64,000 nucleotides of DNA from Megascapheus bottae. Taxonomy: Eukaryota; Chordata; Mammalia; Rodentia; Geomyidae. Of the stretch, positions 23,381 through 35,029 are shown in pieces (position 1 is the stretch's first letter; each line of letters begins with the position of its first letter). The stretch is taken from the NCBI GenBank assembly GCA_024803745.1, contig JANJXV010000039.1, forward strand, positions 8,524,001 to 8,588,000, read 5' to 3'. Under the pieces are notes generated by a model. It was not told the origin of the DNA. It saw only the letters and a program-made list of their open reading frames with translations, and ran no database searches. Position numbers and translations under genes: made by a program.

Positions 23381-24775
23381 TTCTTTTGTTTCTGCCAGTC
23401 CTTGGGCTTGAACTCAGGGCCTGGACACTCTGGACACTGTCCCTGAGCTTCTTTTGCTCAAGGCTAGCACTCTACCACTCCAGCCACAGCACCACTTCTG
23501 GCCTTTTCTATCTATGTGGTACTGAGGATTTGAACCCAGGGCAAGCACTCTACCACTAAGCCACATCCCCAGCCATATTTTTTTCTTTTCTTTTCTTTCT
23601 TTCTTTTTGTTGTTGTTATTGGTTTGGGGCTTGAAGTCTGGACCTGGGCACTGTCCCTGAGCTCTTCAGCTCAAGGCTGCTGTCCCCTTGAGCCACAACA
23701 CTACTTCTTGTTTTCTGGTGGTTGATTGGAGATAAGAGTCTCAGGGACTGTAGTACCTGGGCTGGCTTTGAACTGCAGTCCTCAGACCTCAGCCCCCCGC
23801 GATGCTAGAATTACAGGCATGAACCACTATGCCTGACTCATATCTTTCTTTTTCTTTTTCCTTTTTTTTTTTTGCCAGTCCTGGGCCTTGAGCCACAGCA
23901 CCACTTCTGGCTTTTTTTTTTTTTTTTTTTTCTACGTATGTGGTACCGAGGCATCGAACCCGGACCTTTGTTTATGCTAGACAAGCACTCTTACCACTAG
24001 GCCAAACTCCCAGCCTCATGTTTTTCTTTTTTAATTTTATTATCATAAAGGTGATGCACAGAGGAATTACAGTTTGACCACCTCCTTCTCCTCTTCCTCC
24101 TCCTTCTTTTTCTTCTTCTTCTTGTACCGAAACTGGGGTTCAGACTCAGAGACCTGCCTTCTTTTTTTTTTTTTTTTTTTTTTGCCAGTCCTGGGCTTGA
24201 GCTCAGGGCCTGAGCACTGTCCTTGGACTTCTGGCTTTTTTCTATGTATGTGGTACCGAGGAATCGAACCTGGGTGTTCATGCATGCTAGGCAAGCACTT
24301 TAACCACTAGGCCAAACTCCCGGCCCGAGATCTGCCTTCTTACTCAGCTTTTTCACTTAAAACCTGTGCTCCACTGCTTGAGCCACAGGACCACTTCCAG
24401 CTATATGCTGGTTCACTTGGAGAGAAGAGTCTCACAGAGAGGCCAGAGGCATCGCCTAGTGGTAGAGTGCTTGCCTAGCATGCACAAAGTCCTGGGTTCA
24501 ATTCCTCGGTACCACATTCACAGAAAAAGCTGAAAGTGGTGGTATTGCTCAAGTGGTAGAGTGGTAGCCTTGAGAAAGCCCAAGGACAGTGCCCAGGCCT
24601 TGATTTCAAGTCCCAGGGCTGGCAAAAACAAAAAAAAAAAAAAGAGAAAAGAAAAAAAAAAAAAAAAAAAAAAAAAAACCTCATAGACTTTTCTGCCCAG
24701 GCTGGCTTTGAACCTCAGTCCTCAGACCTTCGGAGTAGCTAGGATGATAGGCATAAGCCACCAGCACATAGTTCC
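23380..24775. repeat. Dense SINE array, mainly minus-strand IDL-Geo
   Basis: Minus-strand copies at about 23390-23575, 23600-23835, 23865-24015 and 24165-24330, plus-strand IDL-Geo at 24435-24680 and a minus B1-like tail at 24690-24770. The 24165-24330 copy has an internal deletion that removes most of the junction between its two monomers. T- and A-tracts mark the tails. Confidence 0.8.
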
Positions 24776-24839
24776 TGTGTCTTTTAAGATATCAAACATC
24801 CATTTTTCTGATGGAGATACAGAAACAGCATTCCTCTAG

Positions 24840-25330
24840 CTCAGAAGCACACATAAATACAGAAGGAAAGTTCTGGGGTTCTGGGGGTCACTCAGTGGAG
24901 TGGGGCTCCCTCCCCTCCCCTCTAGCCCTCTATCTTGGGCCTGCCAGTGACTCAGCTGCCCCTCCTGTGGCTTGTCCCATGACTGACTATAACTGTGAAA
25001 ACTGTTTGAAAGTTGTCTTCAGGGTACCTGCAAGGGAGGAACAGGGGCAAGGGGACTCCCCGCTGAGTGAACAAACCCCACCCCCAGCAATGGGAAAGCC
25101 CGCCTTGCCTCCCACTCGATGTTTACCCTTCCTAAGGGTATCCCCTCAGAGAACACCTCTGAGGTGTCCTCTGCCCATAAACTGGGTGCTAGTTGTATTG
25201 TAGGTCCTTTTGTGGCCACTCCCCAGATTCCTGGTCAGAGGAGTCTAAGGCCTTCCAGAGCAATGACCGCAGAGGCAGAAGAAACAGTACTTAAACTGAG
25301 AAGGGTAGTGACCCTGTGGCTTCTCCTCTT
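24840..25330. promoter_or_regulatory. Repeat-free island with AP-1/MARE-like motif; candidate enhancer
   Basis: About 490 bases without repeats inside a SINE desert. It contains TGACTCAGC (24948-24956), a direct match to the AP-1/MAF half-site family. No ORF or splice signal supports an exon. Regulatory function is inference only. Confidence 0.3.
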
Positions 25331-25339
25331 ACACATTCT

Positions 25340-25850
25340 GCCCTGTTGCTCACACTGGGCTATAATCCCCATACTTGGGAGTTTGAGGCAGGAGGACTGT
25401 CAGTTTGAGGCCAGCCCCTCTCAAAAAACAAAAGCTAAGCAAACAAAAACACCTTGCCTACCTTCAGCTTCCCAGCTCACTCAGAAGGGAGCCTGACCCT
25501 GATGTAGAGCCAGGACACCAGAGGGTAGGAGAGAACAAGGTTGCAGACACGAGAGGAAGATGCATAGCTAGGGACTGGAAGAAGAGTATAGGAAAAAGGA
25601 TGGTTTCTATTTGTTCTTTTTATTTGTGTTCCAATACAAGGGCCTGAACTCAGCCTCTTGCTCTTGCTTAGCTTTTTCACTCGAGGCTAGCACTCTACTA
25701 CTTGAGCCATGCCTCCACTTCTGGCTTTTTGCTGATTAACTGGATCTAAGAGACTTTCTTACAATTTCAAACAGTGAACCTCAGATCTCAGCCTCCTGAG
25801 AAGATAGGATTACAGGAATATGAATCTCTAGTGCCCAGCTGCCTCTTCTT
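25340..25850. repeat. B1-like SINE (plus) and Geo/B1-like SINE (minus)
   Basis: 25340-25445 reads as a degenerate plus-strand B1-like element ending A-rich. 25625-25840 is a minus-strand B1-like/Geo composite ending in the typical GATTACAG stretch. Confidence 0.65.
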
Positions 25851-25859
25851 TTTAATATT

Positions 25860-27775
25860 TACATTACAAACCAAAGTGGAAATCTGATGTTTTATTAAAG
25901 AATTTATTAACGTTGATTTTTACATCATATTTTAAATGACAAGTTTAACAAACAAGTGTTCATGGACAGAATCTCTACAATCACTTAGTATTTAGAACTT
26001 AATCAAAATTAGGCTAAGGGCTTGTATGTCATAGAAAAATATTAATTTATGAAATAAAATATTATGTCTATAGAGTCATAGGTTTTTATGTCTATATAGT
26101 TATGTTTTTATGTCTATATAGTTATGTTCCATTACCATGTCCATAGCTTTGGGTATGCAGTTATTGAGTCCTCGCTCTTGTACTCTTTGGATTTAATAGC
26201 CACATATTAAGGATACCACGCGCCTTTTGTTCCTTTGGTCTTGACTTGTCTCACTCAACATGGTTTGCTCTAGATTCATCCACTTCCCTGCGAATGCCAT
26301 TATTTTATCTTGTCTGTTGGCTATGTAGAATTCCATCGTGTATATATACCACATTTTCTGTATCCATTCATCTGCAGTAGGGCATCTGGATTATTTCCAT
26401 CGCCTGGCTATTGTGAATAGTGCAGAGATGAACATAGCTGAGCAGGGGTCCTTATAATATCTTGGGTCATGCTGTTCAGGATAGATGCCCAGAAGTGGTA
26501 TGGCAGGATCGTAGGGAAGGTCTATTTTCAGTTCTTTAAGGAACCTCCACACTGCTTTCCAGAGTGGCTGAACTAGTCTGCATTCCCACCAGCAGTGTAG
26601 TAGGGTTCCTTTTTCTCCACAACCCTGCCAGCAACTGTCATTGTCTGAATTCAAAATCTTGGCCATTCTTGTTGGGGTAAGGTGGTATCTTAGGGTTGTT
26701 TTTATTTGCATTTCCTTTATGACCATAGATGATGAACATTTTCTCATATGCCTTTCTGCCATTTTAATCTCTTCTTCTGATAGGTCTCTCTTTAGTTCCC
26801 TTGCCCATTTAGTGAATGGTTTATTGGGTTTTCAGGGGATTAGTTTCTTGAGTTCCCTGTAGATACTGGATATTAAGCATTTGTCAGATGTATTGTTGGT
26901 GAATATCTTTTCCCAGTTGGTTGGTTGTCTCTCTACTTTTGCGACTATGTTTTTATCTGTACAGAAACTTTTTATTTTTAGGTAGTCCCATTTATCGAGT
27001 CTCTCTCCAATCTGTTGTGACTCTGGGATTCTGTTCAGGAATCTTTTGCCTGTGCCTACGAGTTCCAGTGTCTCTCCTACTTTATCATGTAGCAGTTTCA
27101 CGGTTTCTGGTCTGACGTTGAGGTCTTCGATCCACTTTGAGTTAATGCTTGTGCATGGCGAAAGGCTAGGGTCAATTTTTAATTTCTGTATGTGGCTGCC
27201 CATTTTTGCCAGCACCAATAATTGAATAGACTGTGTTTGTTCCACTGTATATCTTTGGCTCCTTTGTCAAATACAAGTTGCCTATAGGTATGTGGTTCTA
27301 TTTCTGGGTCTTCTATTCTCTTCCACTGATCTTCTGGTCTGTTTTTGTGCCAATACCAAGCAGTTTTTGTTATTATGGCTTTATAGTAGGGTTTGAAGTC
27401 TGGTATTGTAGTATCACCAGCATTGCTCTTTTTGCCTAAAATTGTTTTGGCTATCTAGGTCTTTTCTTGTTCCATATGAATCTTTGGATTATATCTTCTA
27501 TTTCTGTAAAGAATGCCTTTGGGATTTTGATGGGGATTGCATTGAATTTGTATATCAATTTTGGCAGTATGGCCATTTTCACTATGTTGGTTCTCCCTAG
27601 CCATGAGCATGGGATGTCTTTCCATTTCCTAGTGTCCCTTTCAATCTCTTTCATTAGGCTTTTATAGTTTTCATTGAATAATTCCTTTACATCTTTGGTT
27701 AAGTATATTCCTGAGTATTTTATTCTTTGGGGGGCTATTGCGAATGGGATCATTTTCTTGAGGAAATCTGATTTT
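25860..27775 (-). mobile_element. LINE-1, 5'-truncated, ORF2 C-terminus and 3' UTR
   Basis: On the minus strand three overlapping pieces (27753-27451, 27245-26832, 26762-26391) encode the L1 ORF2 C-terminal region: thumb/post-reverse-transcriptase motifs such as [16 protein letters not shown] and FIWNKKRPR, and the Cys-containing CWWECRLVQPLWKAVWRFLK segment followed by IPLLGIYPE. The frame shifts between pieces, so it is not functional. 26390-25860 is the 3' UTR with the mammalian L1 TATATATACCACATTTTC block and three degenerate copies of a roughly 22-base TATGTCTATA unit (about 26065-26125). The 5' two-thirds of the element are missing. Confidence 0.93.
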
Positions 27776-27779
27776 TAAA

Positions 27780-28690
27780 ACTTCTTTTGTTTTAACATAA
27801 AATCCCATTGTGTAGTTTAGGCTGTCTTTGAATTCTAGATCCTTTTGCCTCTCCCTCCCAAATTGCTGGATTTACAGGCATGCAACACCAAGTCCAGCTC
27901 TGAATACTTTCTTGAGGGGAGAGGGGCGCTTGAACTCAAGGCTTGGGTACTGTCCCTGAGCCCCTTTGAGCCCAAGGCTAGCACTCTATCACTTGAGCCA
28001 CTGTGCCACTTCCAGATTTCTTTCAGGAGTTTATTGGAGATAAGAATCTCACAGGGACTTTTCTGCCCAAGCTGATCTCAGCCTCCACAGTAGCAAGGAT
28101 TATAGGTGTGAGCCACCCACACCCGGTTCACACACACACACACACACACACACACATAATTTTTTGCCAGTCTTGGGGTTTGAATTTAGGACCTGAGCGC
28201 TGTCCTTGGGTTTTCCCATGGCTAGAGCCCTTCTTGAGCCACAGCACCACTTCTGACTTTTTCCATGTATGTGTTACACAAGAATTGAACCTGGGTCTTC
28301 GTGCGTGCTATGCAAGCACCCTACCAATAGGCCCAACTCCTGGCCCTGACATATTTTATTTACTTTTTATTGATAGGACTGACAAAGGTTACATAAGAAA
28401 ATGAGGTAGGTTCTCTACCAGACGCTCTTACATGAGAAGATCCAACCCTACTCAATGAAATTGCACAGTAATGCACTAAGTACCATAATGAAAACAGCCC
28501 ATCAAAGTAAATTGATTAGTTCTGTGGCAAAAAATGTCCTGTCTCGTTTGATTAAATGATTTGTGTGCCAGTACTAGGGCTTGAACTCAGGGCCTGGATG
28601 TGGTCTCTTAGCTTTTCCAAGCTCAAGGCTGGTGCTCTACCACTTGACTCATACCACCACTTCCAGCTTTTTGCTACTTGCTTTCCCAGA
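27780..28690. repeat. SINE cluster (B1-like and IDL-Geo, minus) with (CA)n
   Basis: Minus B1-like monomer 27785-27895, minus Geo/B1-like composite 27915-28125, (CA)n 28131-28156, minus IDL-Geo 28157-28350, minus Geo fragment 28565-28680. The sequence at 28360-28555 is A/T-rich and unassigned. Confidence 0.75.
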
Positions 28691-28856
28691 CCACACTTGG
28701 CTTAGCTTTTTATCCACCATCGACCCAAACTGTGTCCAGGACCCCCATTTCCATCCTCTCCAGACAGAGCGAAACCTAAAGCTGCCGACCATTACTTCCA
28801 ATCCTCAATGGTGCCTCTCAACATTCCCAAAGAGTAGGAAAACCCCCGGCACTCAC

Positions 28857-29120
28857 CAGCTCAGACCCTGGTCCTTGTCCCCACTCAGCTTCACGCACAT
28901 TCAGGGAGGCTCCAGCCTGAGTGTCCGTTAGGAAGGGGGCAGTGACCCGAGGCTCGGGGACAGGTGCCCAGGCTCCGCCCACCTGGATCCCGAGGCGGAT
29001 GCTGATTGGCTGGTGCCTACTGAGCTCATTAAACAACCCGAGAGAGCCTTAGGACAGCGCCACCACCTCCCCGCAGCGGATTAGCTCCGCGCCCCGCTGG
29101 GAGGGTTCATCGGATTGGCC
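28857..29120 (-). promoter_or_regulatory. Candidate minus-strand promoter and first exon (distal ZBTB32 or unannotated transcript)
   Basis: Two CCAAT boxes on the minus strand (29118-29114 and 29009-29005) precede a GC-rich segment that ends at a consensus donor, AGCTG/GTGAGTGCC, with the exon end at 28857. The segment is free of repeats. It lies about 10.6 kb upstream of the ZBTB32 BTB exon, in the same orientation, with no other minus-strand gene between. I infer an alternative distal ZBTB32 first exon; an independent lncRNA is the alternative. Confidence 0.45.
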
Positions 29121-29328
29121 AAGGGAGCTCAGGCTTCCGGCTTCTAAGGCTGGCATGGCAAGTGCATTCCAGCTGTGCGCCAGTGTGGATCGGCTACGGA
29201 GTTTGTCCCTGCCCGCCCTCTCTACTTGACCCCCTGCCACCCTGATTAGCTTGGGTGCAAATCCTCTCATTTTTACCCTCAATCCAGTAAATAGGCGGCG
29301 ATTTACACTCTGTTGAGAAGTATGAACG

Positions 29329-29330
<2 letters not shown>

Positions 29331-29364
<34 letters not shown>

Positions 29365-29600
29365 TGTGGGAGGCCCCCAAGAGCCAGGACAGTGGCGCAC
29401 ACCTATCATCCTACCTACTCAGGACACTGAGATCCAAGGATGGAAGTTCAAAGCCAGCTGGGGCTGGCTCCAATTAACCGGCAAAAAGCCGGAAGTGGAG
29501 TTGTGGCTCAAATAGTAGAGGCACCAGCCTTGAGCGAAGCTAAAGGACAACATCTAGGCCCTGAGTTCAAGCCTCAGTACCAGCACACACACACACACAT
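29331..29600 (+). repeat. (TG)n microsatellite and B1-like/Geo SINE
   Basis: A (TG)n tract at 29331-29360 is followed by a plus-strand composite SINE (29385-29585), whose tail has become CA/CG alternating (29583-29616). Confidence 0.75.
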
Positions 29601-29894
29601 ACGCGCGCGCGCGCGTAAAGGTGGCTCCCCTTTCCCATGTGCTAACTGCTGGTTAGCTACACAATTCAGCCTGCGGCTTAATGAGGATAACACGGCAGCC
29701 ACTGAACTCCTGATTGACCTAGGTACTTGGATTACAAGACTTCTTGATTCGGACTGCTGAACTAGCATTGGCTGTGTAATTAGGTGCCGGCACCCCACCA
29801 TGCCTTAGGTTTGTCTACAGACATTAACGGGCTGCAGATGGTTTTCTACCTGGCCAGGGATTTTAATGTGTACTTTTTAGTATTTTATTTATGT

Positions 29895-30130
29895 ATTTAT
29901 TTATGTATTTATTGTCGGTCTTGGGGATTGAACTCGGGGCCCAGGTGCTGTCTGAGTTCTTTTGCTCAAGGCTAGCACTCTACCCACTTTGAGCCACGGC
30001 GCTACTTCCGGCTTCCTGAGTGGTTCGCTGGAGGGAAGAGTTTCACAGACTTCCCTGCCCGGGCTGGCTTTGAACTGCGATCCTCAGAGCTCAGCTTCCT
30101 CCGTAGCTAGGAGGACCGCAGGAGCCACCA
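29895..30130 (-). repeat. Geo/B1-like composite SINE
   Basis: Minus-strand copy with the order GGTCTTGGGGATTGAACTCG, CTCAAGGCTAGCACTC, GAGCCACGG, GGCTGGCTTTGAACTGCGAT, AGCTAGGAGG, preceded by TATTTATG repeats. Confidence 0.75.
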
Positions 30131-30159
30131 GCGCACCGCGAGGATCTTTACGTTGTTCT

Positions 30160-30480
30160 CGCCGCACCAATCTTGGCGCCGCCAGCGGAGCGCTTCCGGC
30201 TCGTGTCCGCGGAGCGGCGGTGGCGCCGCTGATTGGCTGGCCCCTTGTCATCCAATTTGCGAATACATCCAATGAGATGCGAGGGCGCTCCAGGGAGGCG
30301 GGCTTTGCACTGCCGCTGCCGCTGCTGATTGGCACTGAGGTTTCACTCTGGATTAACCGGGGTGCAGCGGCAGCTGGCGCAGTTGCTGATTACAAATCCA
30401 TGCCTGGATCTGCGGAATGTTCTCGACTCCGCGATCCTTGCAGAGGCTGGGAAGGAATTCTTTACTGAGAAGAGCAGCTC
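30160..30480. promoter_or_regulatory. CpG-rich segment with five CCAAT boxes
   Basis: CCAAT occurs at 30167-30171, 30252-30256 and 30269-30273 on plus, and on minus (ATTGG) at 30232-30236 and 30328-30332. GGCGCC occurs near 30175 and 30224, and CpGs are frequent. The segment is bounded on both sides by SINEs. No recognised coding sequence follows. This architecture resembles an NF-Y-dependent promoter; the gene it would serve is unknown. Confidence 0.45.
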
Positions 30481-30519
30481 ACAGAAGATTCTGGATCAGC
30501 TGGGTGCCGACGAGGATCT

Positions 30520-30971
30520 CAGGAAAACCTGGCAGGAGAGTCTGTGAGATACTGATCCCTAGTAAACCAAGCAAAAAAGCCACAAGTGGAGCTGTGGCTC
30601 ACTGGTAAAGTGCCAGCTTTGAGTGAAAATCCCAGGTCCAGCACACAGGCCCTGAGTTTAAGCCCCAATACAACCCCCCCCAAACCCCCCCACACATCAG
30701 AGGTGGGGAGCTAGTCTAGGGGTAGACCATTTGCCTAACTAATGAGAAGCCCAGTGTTCAGTCCCCAACTCTGTTTTTTTGGGGGGCGGGTCGGTTGTAG
30801 GGCTTAGAACTCAGGGTCTGGGCACTCATTCTCCCTGAGCTCTTTCTGCTTAAGGCTTAGTGCTCTACCACTTTGAGCCACAGTACTACTTCCTGTTGTG
30901 GTCGTTAATTGGAGATAAAAGTCTCACAAAGCCGAGGGGGGGAAGAAGAAGAAGGAGGAGGAGGAGAGGAG

Positions 30972-31047
<76 letters not shown>

Positions 31048-32242
31048 CACAGATTCTTGCCGGGTGTGGTGGTTCACGCCTGTAATCCTAGCTACTCAAG
31101 AGGCTGAGATCTGAGGATCGCGGTTCAAAAACCCTGGCACAAAAGTCCATGATATTCCCATCTCCAATTACTCACCAGAAACCGGAAGTAGCGCTGTGGC
31201 TCAAGGGATAGGGTGGTAGCCTTGAGCTGAAGAGCTCAGGGACAGCACCCAGGCCCAGAGTTCAAGCCATGCGAAGGACAAAAAAAAAAAACAACAAAAA
31301 AAAAGCAGTCTCCTGCCCAGGCTGGCTTTGAACTGTGATCCTCAGATCTCAGCCTCCTGAGTTTTGATTACTGGCATGAGACACAGGCTCCCTGAAAGAA
31401 TCCGTTTTCTCTGCCTCTGTGTCTGTCTCTATCTCTCCCACCCTGCCTCCTTCCTTCCTTCCTTTTTATCAGTAGTGGCCTGGGTGCGGTCCCTGGATTC
31501 TTCAACTCAAGGCGACCACTCTACCACTTGAACCACAGCACCACTTTCATTTTTCTGGTGGTTCATTAGAGATACGATTCTCACAGACTTAGGCTGGGAG
31601 TTTGGTCTAGTGGTAGAGTGCTTGCCTAGCATGCATGAAGACCGGGGTTCAATTCCTTGGTACCACATACATAGAAAAGCTGGAAGTGGTGCTGTGGCTC
31701 AAGTGATAGAGCTCTAGCCTTGAGAAAGCCCAAGGACAGTGCTCAGGCCCTGAACCCCAGGACTGGCAAAAAGAAAGAGTCTCCCAGACTTTAATGCCCA
31801 GGCTGGCTTTGAACCTTGATCCTCAGATCTCAAACTCCTGAGTTGCCTGGATTATAGGCATGAGCCAATGCACCCAGTTTTGAATGCATTTTCTTATCCT
31901 TTTATTTTTCCTTTTTATTCTTTGCATGTCAGTGTCCAGTGCATCTAAAGGAAACTTCATGTCCTTAATAAATACCTTATTTGAATAGCTTACCTGGAAG
32001 GTTTTTGTTGTTGTTGTTGTTTGTTTGTTTGTTGTCAGTCGTGGGCCTGGGCGTTGTCCTGGAGGCTAGTGCTCTACCATTTGAACCACAGCTCCACTTG
32101 CAATTTTCTGGTGATTCACTGGAGATAAGAGTCTCACTGACTTTCCTGCCCTGGCTGGCTTTGAACTGTGATCCTCAGATCTCAGCCTCCTGAGTAGCTA
32201 GGGTTACAGGTGTGAGCCACCAGCCACCGATGCCTGGCTGAG

Positions 32243-32289
<47 letters not shown>

Positions 32290-33065
32290 TGTGTGTGATA
32301 AAGTCTCTCTGTGTAGCCCAGGTTGTCCTTGAATTTGCTCTGTAGCCCAACCATTCTCTAGCCTCTGCCTCCAGAATGCTGAGATTATGCAAGCATGCTT
32401 CTGTGCTAGCTGTTTTTGCTGTTTGTTTGTTTGCCAGTCCTGAAGCTTGAACTCAGGGCCTGGGCTCTGTCCTTGAACACTTTTGTTCAAGGCCTAGCAC
32501 TGTACCACTTGAGCCACAGTACCACTTCCAGCGTTTTGTGTGCATGTGGTACCAGGGAATCTAATCCAAGGCTTCATGCATGCTAGGTGAGCACTCTACC
32601 ACTGGGCCACTCTCCCAGTCCCCTAGCTGTGTTTTGAAAGATGATTTTAAAATTGATGAAGCTCAGGCACCAGTGGATCACGCCTGTAATCCTAGCTACT
32701 CATGAGGCTGAGATCTGAGGATCACGGTTCAAAGCCAGCTTGGGCACTAAAGGATGCTAAAGTCTGTGAGACTTTGTGTGTGGGGGGGGCAAGGGGCTGG
32801 AACTTGGCCTGGACATTGTCCCTGAGCTCTTCAGCTCAAGTACCACCCTACCTTTGAGCCAAGCCCCATTTCTGTTTTCTAGAAGTTAATTGGAGGTAAG
32901 AGTCTCAGTCCTTTTGTGCCTGGGCTGGCTTTGAACCTTGATGCTCAGATCTCAGCCTCATGAGTAGCTAAGGCTACAGGCATGAGCCACCGGCCGGGCT
33001 GTGAGAGACTCTTATCTTCAATTAACCACCAGAAGACTGAAAGTGGCACTGTGGGTCAATTGATG
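30520..33065. repeat. SINE-dense region with (GA)n and (TG)n
   Basis: Plus fragments 30525-30690 and 30705-30770; minus 30785-30930; (GA)n 30979-31045; a near full-length plus B1-like/Geo copy 31059-31288; minus 31312-31385 and 31470-31590; plus IDL-Geo 31592-31775; minus 31785-31880 and 32030-32225; (TG)n 32247-32298; minus B1-like 32300-32400; minus IDL-Geo 32425-32620; plus 32660-32760; minus 32790-33000; short plus piece to 33065. No gene signal. Confidence 0.8.
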
Positions 33066-33499
33066 AGGAACTTTGTGTTCTTATGCTTTCGTGATATCTG
33101 AAATGCTGATAAAAAGCAGTTGTTTCATTGGCTAGAGCTCAGATTACTGGAGGAACAGCCCCAGGTCCTGACTCTTACCACTACTTTACTTACTTACCAT
33201 CTGGCCTCTTCCGGGGAATGTTTTTCTTAGTGGCGACTCTGATATTGGAAGACTGGGCTGGGGAAAGTTGTTTGGTTTGGTGTTACCAGTAAATTGAGTT
33301 TAGGGATCAGTATTTTCTAGGGGGGGCATTCTACCACCTGAGCCACACCCCTTAGTTCTTTTTGTTTTTAGTTATTTCTTTGAATAGAGTTTTACATTTA
33401 TGCTTGGTTCTTCCTGGACTGCAATCCTCATATTTCTGCTTTCTGTATAGCTTAGATGACAGGTTTGCAGCATATACTCACATACACTTAGTGATTTAA

Positions 33500-34715
33500 A
33501 TGAAGTCTTCGATTTTTCTGCTACTCAGGAGACTGAGATCTGAGAATCATAGTTCAAAGTGAACCTGGTCAGGAAATATTATTAAACTCATCTCTCCATT
33601 GAACCACTAAAAGACTAGACATGGAGCTGTGGCCCAAGAGGTTAGAGTGCCAGCCTTGAGGGTAAAAAGGAAAAAAAAAAGCTAAGGGAGAGAATGCTCA
33701 GGTCCTGTAGTTCAAGCCTCAGTATCAGCACAAGGGGGAAAAAAAAGTAAAAACCAAACCAGACTTTCTTATACTTCTGCTTTCTCTCTGTCTACATGCT
33801 GAAGAGAGTCAATTCTGTGCAAAATAGTAATTGTGTTCTTTTGGTGTGTGGTACTTCTAAGTAACTAAGACTTGAGACACAGACAACTGGCCTAAACCAC
33901 TTTCCAGGTGCTGAACCCCGAAATATCCCTCTATTTCATATGCTAGGCAAGGGTTCCAGCACTGAGCTAGCCACAAACTCAGCCCAGTAAAGCTTTGTTT
34001 TCTTTCTTTCTTTTTGAGGGGGAGGAGGTAGTACTTAAGGTCATCTGCTGTGATGAGGAGAGGAATGAAAGCCAGAAGGAATTAGAATGAGGAAAGCCTG
34101 GAATGGGGGAGGGACAACTATAACAACAAAAAAATCACTCACGCCTATAATCCTAGCTTCTCAGGAGACTGAGATCTGAGGTTCGCAGGACAAAGCCAGT
34201 CTGGGCAGGCAAATCCCTGAGAGACTCATCTCCAATTAACCACACAAAAAATGGAAGTGGGGGGGCGGGTCAGGATTTTGGCCTAGTGGTAGAGTGCTTG
34301 CTTTGCATGCATGAAGACCCCGGTTATATTTCTCGGTATCACATACATAGAAAAAAGCTGGAAGTGGTGCTATGGCTCAAGTGGCAGAACATAACCTTGA
34401 GAAAAAAAAAAAAAAAGCCCAAGGACAGTGCTCAGGCCCTGAGTTCAATCCCCAGGAGTAGCCAAAAAAAAAAAAAAAATGGAAGTGGGGCTGTGGCTCG
34501 GCCTTGAGCAAAAGAGGTCAGGGAGGGCTGGAAATGTGGCTTAGTGGTAGAGTGCTTGCCTAGCATGCATGAAGCTCTGGGTTTGATTCCTCAGTACCAT
34601 ATAAACAGAAAAAGACTGGAAGTGGGGCTGTGGCTCAAGAGGTGGAGAACAAAGAGGCTAAGGGATAGTGTCCAAGCCCCGAGTTCAAACCCCAGAACAC
34701 ATAAAAACTGATTCC
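33500..34715 (+). repeat. Plus-strand SINEs
   Basis: B1-like/Geo composite 33515-33760, composite fragment 34135-34260, IDL-Geo 34268-34470 and IDL-Geo 34525-34700. The stretches 33065-33500 and 33765-34130 contain no recognisable feature. Confidence 0.75.
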
Positions 34716-34728
34716 TCCTGCATGCCTC

Positions 34729-34745
34729 TAGCGCCCTCTACTGAC
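34729..34745 (-). promoter_or_regulatory. Candidate CTCF site
   Basis: TAGCGCCCTCTACTGAC on plus is the reverse complement of a sequence close to the CTCF core (AGNGGGCGCTA end well conserved). It lies in unique sequence (34715-35020) between UPK1A and ZBTB32. Confidence 0.4.
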
Positions 34746-35029
34746 ACAGATCACAACAGTAATGATAACACTGTCACCAGCCATCAGGGAGAGGGGACAG
34801 TGGTCTTTCCTGTCCCTGGAGGCTACTCACCCTTCTCTAGTCTGGGGTCTGAACCTGAGCTGGACAATTAACCAGCTCCCTGCTGGCAGATGTCATAATG
34901 GCTTCAGCACAGACAAACCCTATGGCTATTAACTCTGGAAGCTGCCACTCCTCTGCTGACCACTCAGGAAAGGATATGTCCAACCCCCCTTCTCCCCCCC
35001 CACAGCTTTCCAGGTTCTGTTTTGTTTTC

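Noticed and set aside
26391..27753. L1 ORF2 as a functional gene
   Set aside because: 5'-truncated with frame shifts between the three pieces; lacks endonuclease and most of the reverse transcriptase.
30329..30547. 72-codon plus-strand open frame beginning MALRFHSGL
   Set aside because: It follows the CCAAT cluster, which is suggestive, but the 3' end runs into a SINE and the product resembles nothing recognised. Too short to call.
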